A stretch of 64,000 bases of DNA from Sinorhizobium americanum. Its GTDB lineage: Bacteria > Pseudomonadota > Alphaproteobacteria > Rhizobiales > Rhizobiaceae. A model generated the notes under the pieces. The model made no database searches and was not told where the DNA came from. It worked only from the letters and a program-made list of their open reading frames with translations. Of the stretch, positions 1 through 7,008 are shown in pieces; within the stretch, counting starts at the first letter, position 1; each line of letters starts with the position of its first letter. The DNA is taken from contig NZ_LNQC01000081.1 in the NCBI RefSeq assembly GCF_001651855.1, forward strand, positions 277,217-341,216, given 5' to 3'. The translations under genes and the position numbers were made by a program.

Positions 1-627
1 ACCACCGTCGAACTGGTCGACTCACTTGGCCGGGTGCGCGGCACCTCCGGCGTCAACAACGACCTGCAGGCCGCACGCGGCAACATTCAGTTCGATGAGG
101 AAACCTGGTACTTCGGCATCAATCCGTTCGGTCCGAAGACCCCGACGCCAAGCTTTTACCGCGCCGCCGAGCGCGACCTCCGGAAATTCAATGTATCGCT
201 CGGCAAATGCGAGGCGATCTTCGACGGCCGGTCCGACAACATGGTCGAGTTCCTCGACCGCATCGCCAACGACCTCGGCAATACGTCGGCGATCATCCGC
301 GAGCGCTCGGAATTCCACAATGGCGGCTGGTTCGATACGCGTGCCGACGACCGTTTCTGGTTCGCCTTCGGCCAGCTCTACGGTTATTACGGCATTCTCT
401 CGGCGGCCGGTGCCGATTTCGAGAATGTCGTCGCCCAGCGCGGGCTGACGCCGATCTATACGGAGACGCTGAAGCAATTGCGCTCGGCGCTGCGTATCCA
501 GCCGCTGATCATCTCCAACGGCCGCGAGGACGGCTGGATCATGCCGACGCATCTGGCGACGATGGGCTTCTATATTCTTCGCGTGCGCTCCAACCTGGTG
601 GAGATGCGCGACATCCTTGCCCGCTGA
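1..627 (+). CDS. DUF2333 family protein, 5' end outside window
   Basis: The frame is already open at base 1 and runs 208 codons to a TGA at 625-627, so only the C-terminal part is present. The sequence (for example WYFGINPFGPKTPTPSFYRA and the end NLVEMRDILAR) matches my recollection of DUF2333, a family of unknown function usually carrying an N-terminal membrane segment, which would lie upstream of this window. It is soluble-looking here with no transmembrane stretch. The next gene, fhs, starts 86 bases downstream on the same strand. Function unknown; the family call rests on pattern recognition only. Confidence 0.75.
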   Translation, partial: TTVELVDSLGRVRGTSGVNNDLQAARGNIQFDEETWYFGINPFGPKTPTPSFYRAAERDLRKFNVSLGKCEAIFDGRSDNMVEFLDRIANDLGNTSAIIRERSEFHNGGWFDTRADDRFWFAFGQLYGYYGILSAAGADFENVVAQRGLTPIYTETLKQLRSALRIQPLIISNGREDGWIMPTHLATMGFYILRVRSNLVEMRDILAR

Positions 628-713
628 CGGCCGGCATGGCAGCGTAAGCACAAGGAAACGGAGCGCGCATCCGGCAGAGGAGGCGGGATGTACGCACCAA
701 ACAGGGGGAAGCC

Positions 714-2393
714 ATGGGGGAGGTCAAGTCCGACATCGAGATTGCGCGTGCTGCGCGCAAGCAACCGATCATGGAAATCGGGGCTAAACTCGGCATTCCG
801 CCGGAACATCTGCTGCCCTACGGCCATGACAAGGCGAAGGTGAGCGCGGAATTCATTGCCGCGCAAAAGGACAAGAGAGACGGCCGGCTGATCCTGGTGA
901 CGGCGATCAACCCGACACCGGCCGGCGAGGGCAAGACCACGACGACGGTGGGGCTCGGCGACGGCCTGAACCGCATCGGCAAGAAGACGATCGTCTGCAT
1001 CCGCGAGGCCTCGCTCGGCCCCTGCTTCGGCATCAAAGGGGGTGCTGCCGGCGGCGGTTACGCGCAGGTGGTGCCGATGGAGGACATCAACCTGCATTTC
1101 ACCGGCGATTTCCACGCCATCACCTCGGCCCACAACCTGCTCGCCGCGCTGATCGACAACCACATCTATTGGGGCAATGAGCAGGCAATCGACATCCGCC
1201 GCATTGCCTGGCGGCGGGTGATGGACATGAACGACCGGGCGCTGCGCCAGATCATCGGCTCGCTCGGCGGTGTCGCCAACGGCTATCCGCGCGAGACCGG
1301 TTTCGACATCACCGTTGCCTCGGAGGTCATGGCTATCCTGTGCCTTGCCGCCGATATCAAGGACCTGGAAAAGCGGCTCGGCAACATCATCATCGGTTAC
1401 CGGCGCGACAAGAGCCCCGTCTACGCGCGGGACATCAAGGCGGACGGGGCAATGGCGGTGCTGCTCAGGGACGCAATGCAGCCGAACCTGGTGCAGACGC
1501 TGGAGAATAATCCGGCCTTTGTCCATGGCGGCCCCTTTGCCAACATTGCGCATGGCTGCAACTCGGTGGTGGCGACGACGACGGCGCTGAAGCTTGCCGA
1601 CTACGTCGTGACCGAAGCCGGTTTCGGAGCGGATCTCGGCGCCGAGAAATTCTTTGACATCAAGTGCCGCAAGGCCGGCCTGAAGCCGGACGCCGCCGTC
1701 GTCGTCGCCACCGTCAGGGCGATCAAAATGAATGGCGGCGTGAAGAAGGACGATCTCGGCAAGGAAAATATCGAGGCGGTCAGGAAGGGATGCGCCAACC
1801 TCGGCCGCCACGTGCAGAACGTCAAGAAATTCGGCGTGCCGGTGCTTGTCGCAATCAACCACTTCACTTCCGATACGGAGGCCGAGGTCCGTGCGATCAA
1901 GGATTATGTCAGGACGCTCGGTTCCGAGGCGGTCCTGTGCCGACACTGGGCCGAGGGATCGGCCGGAATCGAGGAACTGGCGCACAAGGTCGTTGATCTC
2001 GCCAATGCCGGACACTCGCAGTTCTCGCCGCTCTATCCGGACGACATGCCGCTATTCCACAAGATCGAGACGATCGCCAAGGATATCTATCACGCCAGTG
2101 AAGTCATTGCCGACAAGGTGGTGCGGGATCAGCTGAGGACCTGGGAAGACCAGGGCTACGGACATTTGCCGATCTGTATGGCGAAGACCCAATATTCCTT
2201 CTCCACCGACCCCAACCTGCGCGGCGCTCCAAGCGGCCATGCGGTGCCGATCCGCGAAGTCCGCCTTGCGGCCGGCGCCGGCTTCGTCGTCGTCATCACC
2301 GGCGAGATCATGACGATGCCGGGCCTGCCGAAGGTGCCTTCTTCGGAGAAGATCCGCCTCAATGAGGCGGGCTACATAGAGGGGCTGTTCTGA
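714..2393 (+). CDS. fhs: Formate--tetrahydrofolate ligase
   Basis: 559 residues, full length for the family. Catalyses ATP-dependent joining of formate to tetrahydrofolate, giving 10-formyl-THF for one-carbon metabolism; cytosolic. The P-loop-like segment TPAGEGKTTTTVGL is at about residues 67-80, followed by the conserved glycine-rich FGIKGGAAGGGYAQVVPME and the TGDFHAITSAHNLLAALIDN stretch. The C terminus carries the family-typical GEIMTMPGLPKVP. The start ATG at 714 follows a purine-rich GGGGGAA six bases earlier. It stands alone; the following gene is convergent. Confidence 0.97.
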   Translation: MGEVKSDIEIARAARKQPIMEIGAKLGIPPEHLLPYGHDKAKVSAEFIAAQKDKRDGRLILVTAINPTPAGEGKTTTTVGLGDGLNRIGKKTIVCIREASLGPCFGIKGGAAGGGYAQVVPMEDINLHFTGDFHAITSAHNLLAALIDNHIYWGNEQAIDIRRIAWRRVMDMNDRALRQIIGSLGGVANGYPRETGFDITVASEVMAILCLAADIKDLEKRLGNIIIGYRRDKSPVYARDIKADGAMAVLLRDAMQPNLVQTLENNPAFVHGGPFANIAHGCNSVVATTTALKLADYVVTEAGFGADLGAEKFFDIKCRKAGLKPDAAVVVATVRAIKMNGGVKKDDLGKENIEAVRKGCANLGRHVQNVKKFGVPVLVAINHFTSDTEAEVRAIKDYVRTLGSEAVLCRHWAEGSAGIEELAHKVVDLANAGHSQFSPLYPDDMPLFHKIETIAKDIYHASEVIADKVVRDQLRTWEDQGYGHLPICMAKTQYSFSTDPNLRGAPSGHAVPIREVRLAAGAGFVVVITGEIMTMPGLPKVPSSEKIRLNEAGYIEGLF

Positions 2394-2414
2394 CGGTGGT
2401 GCAGTAGTGCCGGC

Positions 2415-2924
2415 TCAATCGAGACCGCCGATAAAGTCGGCCTTGCCGAGCGGCACGCCCTTGTGGCGCAGGATGTCGTAGGCCGTGGTCAGATGGAAAT
2501 AGAAGTTCGGCAGCACGAACTTCAGCAGATAGTCGTCGCCGCTGAAGGTCACCTTCAGATTCGGAAAGTTGAGGGTCACCTCGCGCTTCTCGCTGCCCTC
2601 CAGATGTTCCGGCGAGACGGTTTCGAAGAACGCCACCGTCTTGTCGATCCGCTGACGCAGATCGGCAAAGCTCTGCTCGTCGTCGGGAAACCGCGGCACC
2701 TCGAGTGCCGTCAGCCGGGCGATCGCGTTCTTGCTGGTGTCGCTCGCCCGCTGAATCTGGCCCGATAGCGGCAGCATGTCCGGCGCGAGCCGCGCGTTGA
2801 AGAGTGCGTCGAGCGGCGTGCCCGATTCCGCGGCAAAGGCCTCGGCCTTGTCGAGGAGCCTGCCGAGTGCGGAAAAGCCGCGCGCAAAGACGGGGATGGA
2901 GAGCGAATACATTGTCAAAGGCAT
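2415..2924 (-). CDS. DUF1993 domain-containing protein
   Basis: 169 residues, soluble, helical. The beginning MPLTMYSLSIPVFARGF, the central LPLSGQIQRASD and the end FYFHLTTAYDILRHKGVPLG are the recognisable features of DUF1993, a small DinB-like helical-bundle family without an established reaction. The ATG at 2924 is preceded by GAGGAA. It is convergent with fhs, 21 bases away, and divergent from the thioesterase gene to its right. Confidence 0.85.
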   Translation of the reverse strand: MPLTMYSLSIPVFARGFSALGRLLDKAEAFAAESGTPLDALFNARLAPDMLPLSGQIQRASDTSKNAIARLTALEVPRFPDDEQSFADLRQRIDKTVAFFETVSPEHLEGSEKREVTLNFPNLKVTFSGDDYLLKFVLPNFYFHLTTAYDILRHKGVPLGKADFIGGLD

Positions 2925-3075
2925 GGGAGTGTTCCTCGTTCAAGGCGTTGTGGCCGGCACCGGAGATAGATCGTATCGCTGTTGCGCGGGTTCAATCGGT
3001 AGCGGACATCTTTATCAATCCGAAAGAGAATTTGCGCCGATGCTGGCTCGATTGCTGCGCTACGATGGAAGCACA

Positions 3076-3546
3076 ATGACACCTTCTGAACTACAGGCCT
3101 ATCTTCGTACACATATCCCGCTCTCCGCTGCGATGCAGGTGGAGGTGGAATCGGCAGAATGGGACCATGTCCTCCTCCGGGCACCCCTGGCGCCGAACAT
3201 CAACCATCGCGACACGGTTTTCGGCGGCAGCGCTTCGGCACTTTCGATCCTCGCTGCCTGGTCGCTGCTGCATGTCCGGCTTCGCTCGAGCGGCATCGCC
3301 AGCCGCCTGGTGATCCAGAGCAACCGCATGGATTATTTGAGACCCATCGGCGGTTCCTTCTCAGCCCGCTCGAGTCTCGAAGAGGCCGACCAATGGCCGG
3401 GCTTCCTGCGTCTGCTCGAACGGAGGGGCAGGGCGCGTCTGACGGTGACGGCCGACCTCATGGGCGAGGGTGATGTTGCCGGTCTCTTCTCCGGCGAATT
3501 CGTCGCACTTGGATACGGGAACGCGAGCACTGACGGAGGTGGCTAG
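3076..3546 (+). CDS. YiiD C-terminal-type thioesterase
   Basis: 156 residues from the ATG at 3076, chosen because GGAAG lies five bases upstream; an in-frame ATG at 3040 would add 12 residues. The hot-dog fold segment reads APLAPNINHRDTVFGGSASA, then AAWSLLHVRL, as in the thioesterase domain found at the C terminus of YiiD proteins, here without the N-terminal acetyltransferase. Substrate unknown, probably an acyl-CoA. Its stop overlaps the stop of the convergent extensin-like gene by four bases. Confidence 0.75.
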   Translation: MTPSELQAYLRTHIPLSAAMQVEVESAEWDHVLLRAPLAPNINHRDTVFGGSASALSILAAWSLLHVRLRSSGIASRLVIQSNRMDYLRPIGGSFSARSSLEEADQWPGFLRLLERRGRARLTVTADLMGEGDVAGLFSGEFVALGYGNASTDGGG

Positions 3547-4364
3547 CGGCAGTAGCGATAGCCGTTCTTCCGTTCGATCACGTCGAAATGCAGGTGTGTT
3601 TCATGCGCCGCGTCGCTGCCCGGATCGAGGACGGTCGTGAAGTAGAGGCAGCCGGAGGCGGTCACGGCGCGCTGGAAGGCGCCGGCCAGGGTGCCGTCCT
3701 CGTCGCGCGGCTGGATTTCGATGGTCTTGCCATCGGCGAGCGTGAAAGAGGCGATATCGACCGCATTGCCGCGTGCGTGCTCGGAGATCTTTCCCGTCGC
3801 TGCATTGTTCCTTAGCCGGCAGACATAGGTCGAGGCTTGGTTCAGCGCCGAAAGACGAGCGTCGGGCCCGAAAGCGACCTTCGCCGCCGGCGTGGCAGTT
3901 TCCTTGGCCCAACGGGCGAGTGCCAGGGCGGTTTCGCACCGCATCATCCCCTCGGGCTTGAGGGTGACGCCGGGCAGTATAGAAGTTACTCGGATCGGCT
4001 TGTCGATGCCGCAGCCCTTGCCGTCGTCGACGCGGGCAGTCTCCACAAAGGCGCTGCCGATGTCCTTCAGCGCGGCCAGACAGGACGCATAGGCTTTCGG
4101 GTCTTCCTTTTCGATCGTAAGAATCGCTTCCTTCGGCAGAGAATCGTCTTTCCAATCCGGCGGTAGGTCTTTGCCAGCCCCGACGTTCAAGTTTTTTTGA
4201 TCGCTCGCTTGAGGTTCTCTCTGCGGTGCGGCGGGTTTCGGCGTGGGGGTCGGCTGTTCGCCTTGAACTGCGTCAGGCCTTGCCACGGGTAGCGGGCCTT
4301 TCTTCGGAAGCGCCGCCCCAGACAGCACCAGGGCGGACATCAGAACCACTCCGACAGCGCGCAT
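3543..4364 (-). CDS. Extensin-like C-terminal domain secreted protein
   Basis: 273 residues. An N-terminal signal segment (MRAVGVVLMSALVLSGAALP) is followed by a proline-rich linker (about residues 25-55) and an Extensin-like_C domain with conserved cysteines, including YASCLAALKD, GCGIDKPIRV, MMRCETALALARW and YVCRLRN, then HARGNAVDIASF and HETHLHFDVIER. The latter His/Asp patterns resemble D-Ala-D-Ala carboxypeptidase/VanY-like metal sites, suggesting a periplasmic cell-wall role, but no activity is established. Ends convergently with the thioesterase. Confidence 0.85.
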   Translation of the reverse strand: MRAVGVVLMSALVLSGAALPKKGPLPVARPDAVQGEQPTPTPKPAAPQREPQASDQKNLNVGAGKDLPPDWKDDSLPKEAILTIEKEDPKAYASCLAALKDIGSAFVETARVDDGKGCGIDKPIRVTSILPGVTLKPEGMMRCETALALARWAKETATPAAKVAFGPDARLSALNQASTYVCRLRNNAATGKISEHARGNAVDIASFTLADGKTIEIQPRDEDGTLAGAFQRAVTASGCLYFTTVLDPGSDAAHETHLHFDVIERKNGYRYCR

Positions 4365-4469
4365 GCAGGTCCTTTCCGTTTGTCACGGTCAAACGCACGA
4401 AAGGCGATCCTGGTTCAAAATGTGCTGAAACTGAGGAAGAAGGTCGGAAACGTGTCCCCTAAAATTATA

Positions 4470-4498
4470 TTGACTTTTTTAGTCATGTTTTTTATGTG
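4470..4498 (+). promoter_or_regulatory. shmR promoter with overlapping RirA-type IRO box
   Basis: TGA-N9-TCA occurs at 4471-4485, the exact form of the iron-responsive operator recognised by RirA in rhizobia. It overlaps a TTGACT hexamer (4470-4475), with TATGTG (4493-4498) 17 bases downstream as the -10. Binding there would block polymerase when iron is sufficient, which fits the heme receptor gene 114 bases downstream. The promoter hexamers are inferred; the operator match is seen directly. Confidence 0.7.
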
Positions 4499-4611
4499 GC
4501 CTAAATAAGGCGATGACGTAACCGTATTCGCCGATTCCGACACCTGCCCAGCCAGCCCTTGAGTTTGCCGCTCAACAGCAAGCCCGGCCAACAAACTCAA
4601 AGGATTGGTCC

Positions 4612-6723
4612 ATGCTCAACCGGCATCATCGCCTGGCTCTTCTCGCATGCACGGCGACACTCGCGTTGTCCGTCGCCTCCGGCAGCTTCGCGCAAAGCGC
4701 GACAACATCCCAGCAGACAGGGGCCGAAGAAGCGGAAGCTTCCAAGAAAGGCGAGACCTATCTCTCGCCGATCGTCGCCAAGGGCGGACGCGAGGCCGAT
4801 CCCTATGCGAAGCCCGGTCCATCGAGCGTCGTCAGCACGGACCAAATCGAGCTTCAGGCGGGCCAGGAGACCGACGACCTGCTGCGTAGCGTACCCGGCA
4901 CGTCGACGGCCAACAACCCGCAGAATCCCGGCGTCGCCGTCAATATTCGCGGTTTCGAGGGCTCCGGCCGCGTCAACATGATGATCGACGGCGTGCGCCA
5001 GAACTTCCGCTTCACCGGTCACGAGGCCCAGGGCTTCGCCTATGTCGATCCGGCCTTCCTTTCCGAGATCGACCTGACCCGAGGCGCCCTCACCGGCGGC
5101 GGCGGCGGGGCGCTCGCCGGCTCGGTCAATTTCCAGACCTATGACATCGAGGACCTGATCCAGGACGGCAAGAATTACGGTGGTCAGGCGGTCGCCACCT
5201 ACGGCAGCAATGGCGCCGGCTGGTCGGAATCCTTGCTGGGCGCCTATCGCTTCAACGACGTCTTCTCGGTCCTCGGCGGCATCAGCAAGAGCGATCCGGG
5301 GAATTACGACAATGGTGACGGCATCGAAGTTCCATTCACCGAAGAGGACCTGCTTTCCGGCCTTCTGAAGGCCGAGATCACGCCGGACAAGGACCATGCC
5401 TTCAAGTTCAGCGCGATGTCCTATGACAATGACTTCTTCGCGAACTCCTATTTCCAGAACGTCAGAAACCAGACGGTCAGCGCGAACTACGCCTACACGC
5501 CCGACAATGAACTGATCGATTTCCGCGCCAACGCCTACTGGAACCGCCTGCGGATGAAGTACGATACCAACCTCCTGGGAGCCGGCGTCGCGGCGGGGCG
5601 GCGCATCACCGACACCGGCACCGGCTTCGATATTTCGAATACTTCGACATTCGATCTGGGCGAGGTGGCCGTCCGCTCCAACTACGGCGTCGAATATTTC
5701 CAGGATGACTACGACGTCATCAACAGCACTGCATCACCCAGTGGCGGCGTCAACGGCAGCGGCAAGAACGCGACGACGGGCATTTTCAATTCGACGACCT
5801 TCACCTATGGCATCGTCGACCTGACCGCCGGGCTGCGCTACGACCACTTCAACATCGACGGCACCGGATCGGTCAGCGCCGGCAATCCGCTTGGCATGCC
5901 CGCGGGCGCCTATAGCGTCGACGAATCGGACGGCCGTCTCAACCCGAGCGTCACGCTTGCGGTCAATGCCACCGATTGGCTGCAGCCCTACGCAACCTAT
6001 GCCGAGACCTCGCGTGCTCCGACCGTCAACGAAATCTTCGTGGGCGGTTCGCATCCGGGCGGCTTCCAGATGTTCTTCCCCAACCCGTTCCTCCAGCCGG
6101 AAATATCCAAGGGCTGGGAAATCGGCGCGAACATCAATCTGGATGACTTCATCGCTACGGGAGACAGCTTCCGCCTGAAGGCGAACTATTTCCATAACCG
6201 GGTGGACAACTATATCACTGCGGCTTTGGCCAACGGCGGGATGCAAATATTCTTCGTCAACAATCCCGGGATATCTACGGTTCAGGGCTTTGAACTTCAG
6301 GCGGCCTATGATGCGGGCTATGTCTTCGGAGACCTCGCCTACACGCACACGGAGAGCGACCTCCCGTCACAGGTCAACGGCTTTGGCGTACAGAGCTTCC
6401 TTCCCGACGACATCGTAAGTGCGACCCTCGGGGCGCGTTTCCTCGAGGAACAGCGCCTCACGGTAGGCACGCGGATCTATGCCGTGTCCAATGCCTTCAT
6501 CGGCGAGGAGAATGCGGGAGCAAGCGGCTCCGCCACCGTTCCCGGCTACGGACTGGTGGACCTCTTCGCGAACTACAAGTTCGAGAACGGTCTCGAACTC
6601 ACCGGCAGCGTGACGAACGTGTTCGACAAGACTTACACGCCGGCGTCGAGCACGATCGCCGGCAGCACGGTGGACACCGGCCGGGGTCGGACGTTCCTAG
6701 TCACGGCCAAGGCGAAGTTCTAG
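4612..6723 (+). CDS. shmR: TonB-dependent heme receptor ShmR
   Basis: 703 residues, outer membrane. A signal peptide (about residues 1-28, ending SGSFAQ) precedes a plug domain (about 40-165, with DDLLRSVPGTST and VNIRGFEGSGRVNMMIDGVR) and a 22-strand-type barrel ending in the terminal phenylalanine of KAKF. The SRAP and NPFL motifs (about residues 467 and 490) flank a histidine at about 481, as in the FRAP/NPNL region of heme receptors. Takes up heme with TonB-ExbBD. In S. meliloti this receptor sits next to trpE(G), as here. Upstream IRO box suggests RirA repression; AAAGGA precedes the ATG. Confidence 0.93.
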   Translation: MLNRHHRLALLACTATLALSVASGSFAQSATTSQQTGAEEAEASKKGETYLSPIVAKGGREADPYAKPGPSSVVSTDQIELQAGQETDDLLRSVPGTSTANNPQNPGVAVNIRGFEGSGRVNMMIDGVRQNFRFTGHEAQGFAYVDPAFLSEIDLTRGALTGGGGGALAGSVNFQTYDIEDLIQDGKNYGGQAVATYGSNGAGWSESLLGAYRFNDVFSVLGGISKSDPGNYDNGDGIEVPFTEEDLLSGLLKAEITPDKDHAFKFSAMSYDNDFFANSYFQNVRNQTVSANYAYTPDNELIDFRANAYWNRLRMKYDTNLLGAGVAAGRRITDTGTGFDISNTSTFDLGEVAVRSNYGVEYFQDDYDVINSTASPSGGVNGSGKNATTGIFNSTTFTYGIVDLTAGLRYDHFNIDGTGSVSAGNPLGMPAGAYSVDESDGRLNPSVTLAVNATDWLQPYATYAETSRAPTVNEIFVGGSHPGGFQMFFPNPFLQPEISKGWEIGANINLDDFIATGDSFRLKANYFHNRVDNYITAALANGGMQIFFVNNPGISTVQGFELQAAYDAGYVFGDLAYTHTESDLPSQVNGFGVQSFLPDDIVSATLGARFLEEQRLTVGTRIYAVSNAFIGEENAGASGSATVPGYGLVDLFANYKFENGLELTGSVTNVFDKTYTPASSTIAGSTVDTGRGRTFLVTAKAKF

Positions 6724-6749
6724 GCTCCGTTGCCTCGACGACTGCATGG

Positions 6750-6779
6750 AGAGGCGGCTCGAAAGGGCCGCCTCTTTTC
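6750..6779 (+). terminator. Rho-independent terminator of shmR
   Basis: GAGGCGGC (6751-6758) and GCCGCCTC (6767-6774) form a perfect stem around TCGAAAGG, followed by TTTTCTTT. It lies 27 bases after the shmR stop codon and separates shmR from the trp leader. Confidence 0.85.
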
Positions 6780-6812
6780 TTTCGGGGCGCGAACATCCGG
6801 TGCCGTTTCCCG

Positions 6813-6841
6813 CTTGCGTGAGGCCGCAAGCCACGCTAACA
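6813..6841 (+). promoter_or_regulatory. Promoter of trpL-trpE(G)
   Basis: CTTGCG (6813-6818), a 17-base spacer and CTAACA (6836-6841) fit the Sinorhizobium sigma-70 consensus CTTGAC-N17-CTATAT. The expected start point, 7-9 bases after the -10, coincides with the A of the trpL ATG at 6850, in line with the leaderless trpL transcript reported for S. meliloti. Confidence 0.75.
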
Positions 6842-6849
6842 CTTCGCGC

Positions 6850-6894
6850 ATGGCAAACACGCAGAACATTTCGATCTGGTGGTGGGCTCGCTGA
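6850..6894 (+). CDS. trpL: trp operon leader peptide TrpL (peTrpL)
   Basis: Fourteen codons encode [14 protein letters not shown] with three consecutive TGG tryptophan codons at 6877-6885. Ribosome stalling at these codons under tryptophan shortage lets GGCGGC (6895-6900) pair with GCCGCC (6932-6937), preventing the downstream terminator. The sequence equals the S. meliloti leader peptide, which is also reported to act in trans in antibiotic-linked ribonucleoprotein complexes. There is no Shine-Dalgarno, because transcription appears to start at the ATG. Confidence 0.93.
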
Positions 6895-6929
6895 GGCGGC
6901 CTTGACCAGTCATGCGTGATTGAGACATG

Positions 6930-6961
6930 AAGCCGCCCGGAGATTTCGAGGCGGCTTTTTT
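6930..6961 (+). terminator. trp attenuator terminator
   Basis: AAGCCGCC (6930-6937) pairs with GGCGGCTT (6950-6957) around a 12-base loop and runs into TTTTTTC. It is the terminator arm of the trp attenuator, 47 bases before the trpE(G) start. Confidence 0.93.
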
Positions 6962-7008
6962 CGTATTCGAGCCGCGTGGAATGACCGGGCTTTTACGGAG
7001 CGAGGCGA

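Larger units (their letters stand above)
6850..6961 (+). ncRNA. rnTrpL attenuator sRNA
   Basis: The attenuated leader transcript would span from the trpL ATG to the U-run, about 112 nucleotides. In S. meliloti this released RNA (rnTrpL, earlier RcsR1) is a trans-acting sRNA affecting trpDC and sinI mRNAs. Mutually exclusive pairings visible here are 6895-6900 with 6932-6937 (antiterminator) and 6930-6937 with 6950-6957 (terminator); CTGGT (6876-6880) can also pair with ACCAG (6905-6909). Confidence 0.85.

Noticed and set aside
570..2015. A 481-codon minus-strand frame opposite fhs
   Set aside because: Shadow of the fhs gene; no family resemblance and no plausible ribosome-binding site.
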